Source: DATLMR01 sp035634255 (GTDB lineage: Bacteria > Acidobacteriota > Blastocatellia > UBA7656). Taken from it: DNA of 64,000 nt. The notes beneath the pieces are model-generated. The model saw only the letters and a list, made by a program, of their open reading frames with translations. It did not search any database and had not been told where the DNA came from. Numbering within the stretch: the first letter of the stretch is position 1; every line of letters begins with the position of its first letter. Location of the stretch: NCBI GenBank assembly GCA_035634255.1, contig DASQDI010000056.1:1-64000 (forward strand), read 5' to 3'. Of this stretch, positions 47,741 to 56,062 are shown one piece after another. The position numbers and the translations under genes were made by a program.

Positions 47741-50700
47741 ATGCTTATTAACATACGCCTGTACCTGACGGTTGGGCTCAGCTCATTGCTCTTCGCTTTC
47801 TTAATGAGCCCGACACAATCCTATGCGGCTACCTACTATGTCTCTCCGGGTGGTAATGATTCGAACACCTGTTCTCAGGCGACAAATTCCTCCAGCCCTC
47901 GCAGAACTATTTCCTCGGCCCTCAACTGCCTTGCCCCCGGCGATACCCTTGTACTTCGTGACGGGACCTACAGCGGGGCTCCGAATATCTTGAGCAACAT
48001 TCCCAACGGGCTGCCGGGTCAAGAGGTAACTATAAAAGCAGAACATGATGGCGCGGTGATAATTACCGCAGGCTTACAAATGGATCACACGGACTCATAT
48101 ATCCGCGTCGAGGGGTTGCGGTTCCATGGCAGCTCAAGCAAGACGGTGTTAGGTAATCACATCAAGTTTTTCCGCAATGAGTTTAAAGACGGGTGCTCCA
48201 GCGGTAACTGTGCCAGCATGACTGTGGGTACGAATGATTTTAGCGACACGGCAGATATACTACTTGAGGATAACTGGTTTCACGGGATCGGTGGGCGCTA
48301 TAACCTCCTAGTCTACAACGCGGACCGCGTGGTGGTCAGACGCGCCGTAATCCGACATGACGGAGGTTGGACTGACAATGGTTCGCTGAACCCTGAGGCG
48401 GGGATCAACTTCTATAACTCTTCCAACTGTGCCGCGCAGAACGTGATTGTCATTGACTCTAACGAGTCATATGCTACGTGGGAGGCGGCCTTCTACAGCG
48501 TCTCAAACAATTCCCCCCCCCATGGTAACTCCAACAACATATGGGTCGGCTGCATCGCTCTTGTAACAAAAGGGCAGGGTCTCACCCTGGATGGCGGAAA
48601 CTCGATAAATTCACCTTCGATCAAAGATTGTGTCTTCTGGGACAACGCCGCCGGCGGCATATCCCTTGGTACTGGCCCCAGAAACTCGGTCTCGATACGC
48701 AACGTCACCATAGGGCGCACCTTTGTCAGCAACAGCGGCTGGGGCGGGGGGATAGGCTTCTTCGGCAGCGGGAGCGCCACTATAGCCAATGCCATTATCA
48801 AAAATAAGATCAAAGCTCTTGATGGTGCTGCGGCCACCTATTACGACTGCTTCGGCAACGTGGAATGCCCGGCAGGAGCAGGCAGAGTTACATACGACCC
48901 GGAGCAAAACGGATTGGAATATATGCCGAGGATCGAAGACAACAGCCCTCTGAAAAGCGCCGGGCAGTCGGGAGGACAGATCGGAGCTACCCTGGTCAGC
49001 CGTATAGGCGCGAGCGGCACGCTTTACGGAGAAACCGGGTGGGATACGATCACCGGCACCGCGCTATGGCCCTGGCCTTACCAAGAACGCATTAAAGCCG
49101 AGATGTGTGACACAGTGACAAGGGGCTTTTGCGGCGCCCAAAGCCTTACAAAATACATATGGGAATACCTCGGCAACCCTATACCGCCCGAGATGAACGG
49201 GGGCGGAGATACCAGCCCGCCAACCGTACCAGCCGGCCTGACCGCAGCAGCCGTATCCGCTTCACAGATCAACTTGTCGTGGACCGCGTCTACTGACGAT
49301 ACTGGCGTGGCAGGCTACCGGGTGGACGTTTCGACTGATCCTGCATTCGGCAGCTTCGTGCCGGGTTACAACAGCAAAGACATCGGCAACCTGACGGAGG
49401 CAGCGATCTCCGGGTTGGCTTCACAGACAACTTATTATGCACGGGTCAAAGCCTATGACGCGGCGAGTAATATGTCGGGCAACAGCACGACAGCATCGGC
49501 AACAACTGATGCTTCGTCGCCGGGGTGTTTGACTGCCTCTTACCCGGCATCGCAGTGGCAGAACCGCGCCTTTACGACTCAAAGCGGCAGCTTTACTGCG
49601 GAAGCTGACGTAACGCCGTCGGCTTCCAACATCGATGCAGGACTGTCTGTGTCGAACGGCCCGCAGACTGCCTGGGACGGGTTGGCCGCCACAGTTCTGT
49701 TTTATACGGATGGAAAAATCAAGGCTATAAACGGGGCGGGTTACACGGCCGGAACGATACCTTATGTGAGTAACACTTCCTATCACGTCCGAATGGTCGT
49801 TAATCTCGCGACACACACATACTCGGCTTACGTTAGGCCCGCCGGAGGGAGCGAGCAGGTGGTCGGAACTGACCTGGCTTTCCGCGCAACACAATCATCA
49901 ATCACGAGCCTCGGCAATTGGAATGTAGTGGCTGACGCCGGCTCGATTACCGCCTGCAACTTTACGGTCACTCCTTCCTCAGGCTGTCTGACTGCGACAT
50001 ACCCCTCGGCACAATGGCAGAATGAAAGTTTTGCGCCTCAAAGCGGGATATTCACGGCGGAAGCCGATGTAACACCGGCGGCGGCGAGCATAGACGCAGC
50101 ATGGTCTGTGTCGAACGGCCCGCAGACTACGTGGGACGGGTTGGCCGCCACAGTGATTTTCTATACTGATAATCTTATCCACGCCATAAATGGGAGCAGT
50201 TACACGCCTGGCGGGATCGCTTATACCCCGAATCAAACCTACCACCTACGTATGGTAATTGATTTGCCGCGGGCAAGGTACTCTGTATTCGTAACGCCTC
50301 CCGGCGGAAGCGAGCAACTGCTGGGGTCGGACCTCGCATTTCGCACTACGCAAGCCTCCGTGTCCACGCTCAGCAACTGGAATCTTGTCGCCGACGCCGG
50401 CTCGATTACCGCCTGTAATATGACAATGGCGTTGCCTGAGCAGATCGTGTTTCAGCAAGGGTTGAACGGGTACAGCGGGGTTACAGATACATGGATTAAT
50501 CTCTACGACCCTGACGTTAACTTCAACGGTGAAACGAAGCTGCTCGTCTTGGGGACAGAGGACATAAAATCATTAGTCCGCTTCGATCTCTCATCCATCC
50601 CCGCGGGCGCTCGAATCACTTCCGCGACACTAAGCCTGTACAACTATGGCCATGAGAATTCCGCGAACGGCGGGGCGGTCAATGTGCACAGAGCAAGTAA

Positions 50701-51007
50701 AGTGTGGGTGGAGTCGCAGGCGACCTGGAATGTTTACTCTGCGGGGAATAGTTGGGCGGCCGCCGGCATGCAAGCAGGGAGTGATTATGCGACAAGTCCG
50801 ATGAGTTCCATCACTATTAACACGGCTATAAACGTCTGGCGCAATTTTGACGTGACCGGATTAGTCCAGGGCTGGGTGAATGGGACTACGAATAATGGAT
50901 TTGTAGTTAGATCCCCGGCAGGAGGTGTGAAGCCTCGTTTCTATAGCTCTGGTTATTCGGTTGACGCTTCGCTGAGGCCAAAACTATCGGTCAATTACAC
51001 GAGATAA
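47741..51007 (+). CDS. Secreted modular protein: beta-helix, FN3, two LamG-like repeats, DNRLRE domain
   Basis: The ATG at 47741 has AAAGGA eight bases upstream (1088 residues). Signal peptide MLINIRLYLTVGLSSLLFAFL. Residues about 30-470 form a right-handed beta-helix (RTISSALNCLAPGDTLVLRDGTYSG, HIKFFRNEFKDG, ILLEDNWFHGIGG, VSIRNVTIGRTF). A fibronectin-III domain follows (PPTVPAGLTAAAVSASQINLSW). Then come two tandem copies of a 153-residue jelly-roll-like unit starting CLTA(S/T)YP and ending NWN(V/L)VADAGSITACN (49526-49984 and 49985-50440). The C-terminal DNRLRE/CBM96-type domain carries SLVRFDLSSIPAGARITSATLSLY and AVNVHRASKVWVESQATWNVY. The architecture suggests extracellular polysaccharide degradation or adhesion. 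Confidence 0.85.
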   Translation: MLINIRLYLTVGLSSLLFAFLMSPTQSYAATYYVSPGGNDSNTCSQATNSSSPRRTISSALNCLAPGDTLVLRDGTYSGAPNILSNIPNGLPGQEVTIKAEHDGAVIITAGLQMDHTDSYIRVEGLRFHGSSSKTVLGNHIKFFRNEFKDGCSSGNCASMTVGTNDFSDTADILLEDNWFHGIGGRYNLLVYNADRVVVRRAVIRHDGGWTDNGSLNPEAGINFYNSSNCAAQNVIVIDSNESYATWEAAFYSVSNNSPPHGNSNNIWVGCIALVTKGQGLTLDGGNSINSPSIKDCVFWDNAAGGISLGTGPRNSVSIRNVTIGRTFVSNSGWGGGIGFFGSGSATIANAIIKNKIKALDGAAATYYDCFGNVECPAGAGRVTYDPEQNGLEYMPRIEDNSPLKSAGQSGGQIGATLVSRIGASGTLYGETGWDTITGTALWPWPYQERIKAEMCDTVTRGFCGAQSLTKYIWEYLGNPIPPEMNGGGDTSPPTVPAGLTAAAVSASQINLSWTASTDDTGVAGYRVDVSTDPAFGSFVPGYNSKDIGNLTEAAISGLASQTTYYARVKAYDAASNMSGNSTTASATTDASSPGCLTASYPASQWQNRAFTTQSGSFTAEADVTPSASNIDAGLSVSNGPQTAWDGLAATVLFYTDGKIKAINGAGYTAGTIPYVSNTSYHVRMVVNLATHTYSAYVRPAGGSEQVVGTDLAFRATQSSITSLGNWNVVADAGSITACNFTVTPSSGCLTATYPSAQWQNESFAPQSGIFTAEADVTPAAASIDAAWSVSNGPQTTWDGLAATVIFYTDNLIHAINGSSYTPGGIAYTPNQTYHLRMVIDLPRARYSVFVTPPGGSEQLLGSDLAFRTTQASVSTLSNWNLVADAGSITACNMTMALPEQIVFQQGLNGYSGVTDTWINLYDPDVNFNGETKLLVLGTEDIKSLVRFDLSSIPAGARITSATLSLYNYGHENSANGGAVNVHRASKVWVESQATWNVYSAGNSWAAAGMQAGSDYATSPMSSITINTAINVWRNFDVTGLVQGWVNGTTNNGFVVRSPAGGVKPRFYSSGYSVDASLRPKLSVNYTR

Positions 51008-51295
51008 TCTACAGCCTTTTGTTCGCTCTGTCGGTACATCGTGGAGAATAGAGGAGACCTATGTCCGCGCGCGTGGCGACTGGAAGTATCTGCACGAGCT
51101 GTTGATAAGCAGGTCCACACAGGATCTGGTGCGATATTTCCGCCCGCCTTCGCTATCCTGCAAACGGGCCTGACTTCAAAGTGGAGGTTGTCCGCTATCG
51201 CCGCTCCGGTGCATACCCTTGTTATGCCCTGCCTCAGGATATAGTCGATGTTTACTCCTTTGCGACCCGGATTGAAATGGCTGCATCTTCTCACA
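51008..51295 (-). other. attC half-site and flank after the fifth cassette
   Basis: CTCCGGTGCATACCC followed by GTTATGCCC (51221-51229) matches one arm of the complete site at 52240-52334; the partner GCATAAC arm is missing. This is taken as the truncated array edge. No gene is seen between this and the stop at 51007. Confidence 0.5.
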
Positions 51296-52081
51296 TCAAC
51301 CTTGCGATTCCTGCACTTCGGACGCTGTAGTTGCTGGTGGAATTATAATCGTCCCCTTGTCCACTCCCGTATTGCCTGTCTTCTGCTGGAAGGCTGAAAC
51401 TGTTATCTCATATATCTGTGGCTGCCCTGTATCATTCTCTGGTACAGGCCAATTATTAACAAACTGGCTTGGTATCGCGTATGGCGCGTCTTCATCGTAG
51501 TTAAGGGGAAGCTCTATAGAGCCATACTCTCCCTGCCTGATCACAGCCATCACATCAAATTGCTCAGGGTGCCATGGCGGGTGGCCTTTCCCGATTGGGC
51601 AACCGCACATCATTGTTACATTGGCTCTTATCTCGATGTACTCAGGCGCAGTCTGAGGCAAGTAGTGAGTAGGAGGATTCAATATCTGAACTACCAGGCC
51701 AGGCACCTCCAATAGGAATCCGCCTCCTTTCTCCCCACCGGTTATATTTTTTCCAGGATAAACCCACTGCGTAAGAGAGACTGTATTAGCAGATTGCTGT
51801 GCCGCAAGTGGACCGTAGGCTGTTACCTTGATCAAGCGCGGCTCACATAAATCGAGCGATATGGTAAAAACAGAGGCTTCGTCAACCGGCAAGACTTCTG
51901 AGCGGGTTAGACATATACTCATGAGGTCTTGCTGACCTGAGCCGCCGCTTGTTGTACCGCGAGCCAGCAACTCACCTGTGTGGACATCATGAATAGTCAC
52001 GAGCGCCCCACCAATATCATCACCCAGGTACTTGCCATCCTTTGCAATTACTCTCACGTCAATCTGTGTTGGTATCCCCAT
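51296..52081 (-). CDS. Cassette gene 5: hypothetical protein
   Basis: 261 residues with GAGG seven bases before the ATG, no signal peptide and no membrane segment. The N-terminal 100 residues look like an Ig-like/transthyretin beta domain (IDVRVIAKDGKYLGDDIGGALVTIHDVHTGELLARGTTSG). A second beta-rich part holds NVTMMCGCPIGKGHPPWHPEQFDVMAVI, where the closely spaced Met, Cys and His residues could bind a metal. I recognise no family. It is the last of five cassettes in transcription order; the cassette begins TTATGCC at about 52246. Confidence 0.65.
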   Translation of the reverse strand: MGIPTQIDVRVIAKDGKYLGDDIGGALVTIHDVHTGELLARGTTSGGSGQQDLMSICLTRSEVLPVDEASVFTISLDLCEPRLIKVTAYGPLAAQQSANTVSLTQWVYPGKNITGGEKGGGFLLEVPGLVVQILNPPTHYLPQTAPEYIEIRANVTMMCGCPIGKGHPPWHPEQFDVMAVIRQGEYGSIELPLNYDEDAPYAIPSQFVNNWPVPENDTGQPQIYEITVSAFQQKTGNTGVDKGTIIIPPATTASEVQESQG

Positions 52082-52239
52082 GATCGAGCCTCGCTTTCAA
52101 TGAGTGATCTCTTAACAAAGTATAGTTAAAGCATGCTGATTATTAACCTTCGATGCTTGTTTGAAAAGCATTTCTCGGTTTGCGTGGTAGACTCACCGTT
52201 TGTCCTGCAATGTCACATTTCGCTCTGGTGTCGATAAAA

Positions 52240-52334
52240 GGCATAACGTCCCGCATCACCGGCCGCGGCATGCAGTATTGGAGGAATCATACGGAACTCG
52301 ATTGCCGCGCTCCGGTGCACGCGTTTGTTATGCC
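52240..52334 (-). other. attC site (between cassettes 4 and 5)
   Basis: GGCATAAC (52240-52247) and GTTATGCC (52327-52334) form perfect outer arms. Inner arms CGCATCACCGG (from 52252) and CCGGTGCACGCG pair with one unpaired base, the asymmetry expected of attC. CGCGGCA/TGCCGCG extends the stem. Confidence 0.8.
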
Positions 52335-52358
52335 GCTGGCGTGTCACACTCATTTTGC

Positions 52359-52868
52359 CTACTTCTGCTGGAAAGAAGGCGCTCCAATCAACGTGTTCTG
52401 AAAAGAGGCTATCTCCCACCCCCCTACCTCTCTCGTCATCACAAGCGTAATCGTCGAGTTGTGCTCCCCCTTGGCCTCACCCTGTTGCCATTTGTTATGG
52501 TTGTGTATTTGAACAAGTGCAACATCCGGGCGCAGGAACCGAAGCTGCCTAACTTGAAGCGTGATTGTCGAATCCTTGAACACTGTCTTAAACAACTCCC
52601 AGTGAGCCTTCTCGATGACGTCGTGCCCTTTGAAAGCGCGGCCCCCTATCGGGACGCCATCGGCATCTTCAGCAAACGGCTCGGCGAAGAGCGTACCATT
52701 TTTAGTGTTCCACCCCTCCTCCATTTTCCTGACGTTCTCACGGATTGCGGCTTCGTCTTTGGCTCGCTGGGTGGATTTCCGGGAATCTTGAGCAGTAGCC
52801 ATAAACGAGCAGGCTGCGATGGCAGTCAATGCAACAAGAGACCGTGTAGAATTTCTTATCATTAGCAT
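52359..52868 (-). CDS. Cassette gene 4: SgcJ/EcaC-type SnoaL-like (NTF2 fold) secreted protein
   Basis: 169 residues (start 52868, or 52862 two codons on). Signal peptide RNSTRSLVALTAIAACSFMATAQ. The mature domain (AIRENVRKMEEGWNTKNGTLFAEPFAEDADGVPIGGRAFKGHDVIEKAH) is the N-terminal helix and strand pattern of the SgcJ/EcaC oxidoreductase-like family, with the VALVQIHN and TITLVMTREVGGWEIASFQNT closing strands. NTF2-fold members bind small ligands or act as isomerases; the true activity is unknown. Its attC follows the stop within 30 bases, typical for a cassette gene. Confidence 0.85.
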   Translation of the reverse strand: MLMIRNSTRSLVALTAIAACSFMATAQDSRKSTQRAKDEAAIRENVRKMEEGWNTKNGTLFAEPFAEDADGVPIGGRAFKGHDVIEKAHWELFKTVFKDSTITLQVRQLRFLRPDVALVQIHNHNKWQQGEAKGEHNSTITLVMTREVGGWEIASFQNTLIGAPSFQQK

Positions 52869-52916
52869 TCTTTTTCCTCTACAACTGAGGTATCTAGTTA
52901 TACATACCGTAGCGGA

Positions 52917-53027
52917 AGCGGCATAACGCCGGAATTGACCTGGGCGTCACACAACGCCGAAACCGCGCAAGTTCTCGATGAGAAGCAAGCTAACTCCGCG
53001 TCCGGTCGAATGAGTTGTTATGCCGCT
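52917..53027 (-). other. attC site (between cassettes 3 and 4)
   Basis: Outer arms AGCGGCATAAC (52917-52927) and GTTATGCCGCT (53017-53027) are an 11-bp perfect inverted repeat; GGTC-type inner arms pair less well. It lies 8 bases from the stop of the permuted oxidase gene. Confidence 0.75.
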
Positions 53028-53034
53028 ATAAGAA

Positions 53035-54159
53035 TCAACGCCGAAGACCTTTGCTTATATTAGCATTAGCTTCAAGAATGTGTGTGATCTGATCTGCGTC
53101 AGGCTCAAGAGACCATTTCCTGTGCTCAAATGTTCCGCCGAGAATGATTCCGTCTCGACGCGGAAACATATAGAAAGAGCCGCTAAGATAACAATAATCA
53201 ATCTCCGGCTGCGGCAGCAGGACTTCTAGCTGACCGCGTACCGGAATTAGCACCGCATCATCGAAGAGTGCCTTTGATCCGAGGCCGGTACAGTTAAAGA
53301 TAATCGGCTCGGACAACGACGCGATTTGTTCACGGCTCCGAAATTCCTTCACCATGACTTTCCCTCCGGCAATATAGAAATCGCGCAACAGCGCATTCAT
53401 GTACACGGGCGGTTCAATCAACATAGTGCTGAATTGTCTGACGTAAGGAAAGCCAAAGTAACGTTTTGGTTCTCGAAGAATCTTGGTCTCGGGATATAGC
53501 TGCGCTCCTTCGGGCGGTTCATGCTCTAACGGCGCAAGTTCTTGTTGCAATTCGAATGTTTCTACCCAACGAACTCCGTATTGATCGCCGACGAGCTCTT
53601 GGAATGCTCTATTTGAAATCCGGCAGGCAAGACGGAATTGCTCAAGAAATGCCGTGCTGACCTTTTGCGAGTTATATGAAGAAGCCGGGTACCATAAAGC
53701 TCCAGCGACGTTGGATGTGGTATTAGGCGGAAGGTCTTTCGCATAGATAGTTACAGTGCCTCCGCGTCGTTGAAGAAGCCGTGCCACCGATAATCCCATG
53801 ACTCCGCTTCCTAAAACGGCGAAGCGGTTCTGTGGGGCGTCGCGCGTATGCTCAACCGCCAAGGTTGCCGCTCCCCATGATAGTGTGACGCCCGCACCGC
53901 CATGCCCGTAATTATGAATGAGGAGTTTCTCGCCCATACGCTCTGCTTTAATGACAAATCCTTCCGAACGATACGGTCTTAGTCCGACGACAGTGCGAAT
54001 GAGTCGGTCTCTCGAAACACTGACGGGAGAGAAGCGGCGCTTCGGCTCGCGTTCGGCGGCAAAGTAGCGCGGATTCAAACTACCCTTTGCCGAGACGAAG
54101 GCGCTCGCTGCCATCGCAGACATGAGGAAACTCCGGCGGTCTGTTTTATTTCTATCCAT
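53035..54159 (-). CDS. Cassette gene 3: Tat-exported, circularly permuted D-amino-acid-oxidase-like flavoprotein
   Basis: 374 residues. Twin-arginine signal (TDRRSFLMSAMAASAFVSA, RR at 8-9). In ordinary D-amino-acid oxidases the FAD Rossmann motif comes first and the substrate and flavin segment VGxRPxRP...HNYGHGGxGxTxxWG comes last. Here the order is reversed: VVGLRPYR (57-64) and LLIHNYGHGGAGVTLSWG (79-96) precede VLGSGVMGLSVARLL (115-129), YAKDLPPNTTSNVAGALWYP (139-158), a Cys-Thr-Gly FAD segment NCTGLGSKA, the RGQ strand, YLSGSFYMFP and LGGTFEHRKWS at the C-terminus. All parts of the family are present, so activity is plausible. It would oxidise an amino acid or similar amine in the periplasm. 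Bounded by attC sites. Confidence 0.85.
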   Translation of the reverse strand: MDRNKTDRRSFLMSAMAASAFVSAKGSLNPRYFAAEREPKRRFSPVSVSRDRLIRTVVGLRPYRSEGFVIKAERMGEKLLIHNYGHGGAGVTLSWGAATLAVEHTRDAPQNRFAVLGSGVMGLSVARLLQRRGGTVTIYAKDLPPNTTSNVAGALWYPASSYNSQKVSTAFLEQFRLACRISNRAFQELVGDQYGVRWVETFELQQELAPLEHEPPEGAQLYPETKILREPKRYFGFPYVRQFSTMLIEPPVYMNALLRDFYIAGGKVMVKEFRSREQIASLSEPIIFNCTGLGSKALFDDAVLIPVRGQLEVLLPQPEIDYCYLSGSFYMFPRRDGIILGGTFEHRKWSLEPDADQITHILEANANISKGLRR

Positions 54160-54180
54160 AACAATTAGTCTTACTTTGCG

Positions 54181-54271
54181 GCATAACGTCCCGCATCACC
54201 CGGCCCGCACGTAAACGTCGATTAAACATGCGAGACGAGATTGCGGGCTCGGGTGCATGCGCTTGTTAGAC
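54181..54271 (-). other. attC site (between cassettes 2 and 3)
   Basis: GCATAAC (54181-54187) and GTTAGAC (54265-54271) are the outer boxes. Inner arms CGCATCACCCGGCCCGCA (from 54192) and TGCGGGCTCGGGTGCATGCG pair over most of their length with extra unpaired bases on one side. The two outer boxes differ, as expected after cassette insertion. Confidence 0.8.
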
Positions 54272-54275
54272 GTCT

Positions 54276-55376
54276 TCACACTCGTATGTGCCATTTGAAT
54301 CCTGGATTGCTACTAAGATAGTAAAGGAACTCTATTTTATCTCCGCATTCAGCTCTGTTGAAGTCATACAAACACAGGGGGTGAGTTAGCCCTGATTCAT
54401 ACTCTTCCATCACAACCGACTCAAAAACCGTGACGCTCGTCGACAACATTAATTCTAGTCCATCAGCGACTTGCTCGGGGATATCAATTGCAGCTGCCGG
54501 CAAATAAGCCTCTGCAAATAAACTACCCTCACCGCGCATCCCGACGACGCCACATGCCTTCTCGGCTGTTAGCTCAAACACCCTACCAAGGTTAATCCTG
54601 GCCCTCTCGGCTTGCATGGTCACTAAGGATGAAGCAGGCTCATTGCAGCTAGTGACCAGTGGCAAGAACTCTTTACGCGGATCGTAAAGACAGGCATTAA
54701 CAGTTACCTTCTCAGGTATTAAGATGCCGCCCTGACAAAGCTGTGGAGCGAGGTTGAGTGTGATAGCTACCTGTGGCTCTTTACTCAACGCCTTCTGCAT
54801 TGTTTCAGTAATAATCATGTGGGGCTTACTATGATGAACATAAGACGCGGCGTCGCTCTGAATATAGTCACGCACATAATCATTCAGCCCGAAGGTTTGA
54901 AAAACATGTCGTGCGGACTCTAATGATCGGTGGTGCATATCGAGCAGCGTGAACTGTATTTGTTCAGCCCTGAAAAGCGCAGTTAAAGGGATAACCAGAG
55001 TTGCAAATGGGCCGCAGCCAGCGTAGAGAATTTCTATTGGCCCGTTAAGGAATCGTTTTTGTGCCTCCAGTAACGCGGCGTATATACCGCGCAAGAATTT
55101 CGATGTCCGTGCAGAATCAATAACACACCGGGCAGCGTCTATCGGAGAGATGGCTACTCCGGTCGATAGGAGTACGTTAAGCGAATCGGAGAGATGAGTA
55201 GAGCCTTCATCTATACCTGAAATAGCCGAGAGTAACGAATGAAGCCGCGATACGGCTTGTTCGAGTTCTCTAGGATTGTCTAAGAGCAATAAGTCATCGG
55301 TAATTTGTCTTAATTGATACATATTAGAGGGTTGGATGGAGGACATGTAAAATATACCACCTAGGTCTGTGTCCAT
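54276..55376 (-). CDS. Cassette gene 2: class I SAM-dependent methyltransferase-like protein
   Basis: 366 residues (start 55376; an ATG at 55346 is possible). An N-terminal helical part of about 110 residues precedes a Rossmann methyltransferase core: motif I ILYAGCGPFATL at 116-127, FTLLDMHHRSLESARHVF with the acidic ribose-binding end of strand 2, and YIQSDAASYVHHSKPHMIITETM as motifs II-III. A beta-rich C-terminal region (ACLYDPRKEFLPLVTS, NLGRVFELTAEKACG, LSTSVTVFESVVMEEY) resembles the barrel of protein-arginine-methyltransferase-like enzymes, so that is one possible relation. Substrate unknown. Its cassette start GTTAGACGTC matches the complement of its own 3' box. Confidence 0.75.
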   Translation of the reverse strand: MDTDLGGIFYMSSIQPSNMYQLRQITDDLLLLDNPRELEQAVSRLHSLLSAISGIDEGSTHLSDSLNVLLSTGVAISPIDAARCVIDSARTSKFLRGIYAALLEAQKRFLNGPIEILYAGCGPFATLVIPLTALFRAEQIQFTLLDMHHRSLESARHVFQTFGLNDYVRDYIQSDAASYVHHSKPHMIITETMQKALSKEPQVAITLNLAPQLCQGGILIPEKVTVNACLYDPRKEFLPLVTSCNEPASSLVTMQAERARINLGRVFELTAEKACGVVGMRGEGSLFAEAYLPAAAIDIPEQVADGLELMLSTSVTVFESVVMEEYESGLTHPLCLYDFNRAECGDKIEFLYYLSSNPGFKWHIRV

Positions 55377-55445
55377 AGTAATATGTCACCGGTTATATAA
55401 CATGGGATGCCTATGCTCGGGTAACTTAAAAGATACGAGAGCTCT

Positions 55446-55475
55446 GACGTCTAACGCTACGGTTGACCGGGCGCT
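55446..55475 (-). other. attC half-site between cassettes 1 and 2
   Basis: GACGTCTAAC (55446-55455) followed by GCTACGGTTGACCGGGCGC has the layout of one arm. Its partner arm toward 55514 cannot be found, so the site is degenerate or truncated. Confidence 0.5.
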
Positions 55476-55513
55476 CCCCTCATCCTGCCTTAACCCTTCT
55501 CCCCATTCGGGCT

Positions 55514-55807
55514 TCACATCCCTATACCCAAGTCGAGTAACTTCCTTTTGAACCCCTCAGGGGTATTCAGAGTGTGCAGGTGTGTACCATCCGCCCGCCT
55601 GTAAGATATTAAGCCGCCTCCGCCGAGGCGAGCCACAAGGACTGTGTCCCTGGCCGCCGCCACGTTAAATGTCCGAACCTCGACGTCAGCCCCGAGCAGT
55701 TCCCGCGGAGACAAGTCGGCGACAGATTCGCCGATGACGAACCTACCTGGGCAGTTGCGGATTGGTCTCAGTTGCCATTTTGCCGCGAGCTCATCGAAAG
55801 TAATCAT
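55514..55807 (-). CDS. Cassette gene 1: small hypothetical protein
   Basis: 97 residues without signal peptide. ITFDELAAKWQLRPIRNCPGRFVI at the N-terminus is followed by a beta-rich section (DVEVRTFNVAAARDTVLVARLGGGGLISYRRADGTHLHTLNT) and a short C-terminal helix (GFKRKLLDLGI). The single Cys in RNCPGRF and the basic strands could mark a small binding protein, but I do not recognise the family. It lies between two attC half-sites in the orientation of the other cassette genes. Confidence 0.6.
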   Translation of the reverse strand: MITFDELAAKWQLRPIRNCPGRFVIGESVADLSPRELLGADVEVRTFNVAAARDTVLVARLGGGGLISYRRADGTHLHTLNTPEGFKRKLLDLGIGM

Positions 55808-55863
55808 CTTAAGCTTTGCTCTATTAAAATCTCAGTCTCTTGGTCTAACGAGCCAGTTGCTTG

Positions 55864-55895
55864 GGCGGTCTAACGCCTCGCATCAGCGGGGCCGC
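55864..55895 (-). other. attC half-site at the upstream array edge
   Basis: GCGGTCTAACGCCTCGCATCAGCGGGGCCGC corresponds to one arm of the complete site at 54181-54271. A second GGTCTAACG occurs at about 55842-55850. The opposite arm is absent. Confidence 0.5.
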
Positions 55896-56062
55896 ACCGA
55901 AACTTGAATGAACCCTGCCAAGCTCCCACGTGAGTATTGGTGTAATGCTTCTCAGCGGTAATTTTCTTGGCAAGCAATTCCGTATAAGCATGATTATAGT
56001 AATCAATTACGGCGCCTTCTTTATTCCACTCACACCTATTCTTCACTTATTATACTTTCAGT

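Larger units (their letters stand above)
51203..55895 (-). mobile_element. Integron cassette array without integrase (CALIN), five cassettes
   Basis: Five minus-strand genes (55807-55514, 55376-54276, 54159-53035, 52868-52359, 52081-51296) are separated by attC-like sites: three complete (52240-52334, 52917-53027, 54181-54271) and half-sites at 51203-51229, 55446-55475 and 55864-55895. Cassette logic holds: the bases after the GTT of one site (start of a cassette) match the complement of that cassette's own R'' box. For example GTCTAAC at 55449-55455 pairs with GTTAGAC at 54265-54271 for the methyltransferase cassette. GTTATGCC likewise links the next three. No integron integrase gene or attI is visible, hence CALIN. 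Confidence 0.8.

Noticed and set aside
49526..50440. Possible short-repeat or CRISPR-like array
   Set aside because: The repeats are two long coding units in frame inside one gene; there are no short repeats with spacers anywhere in the window.
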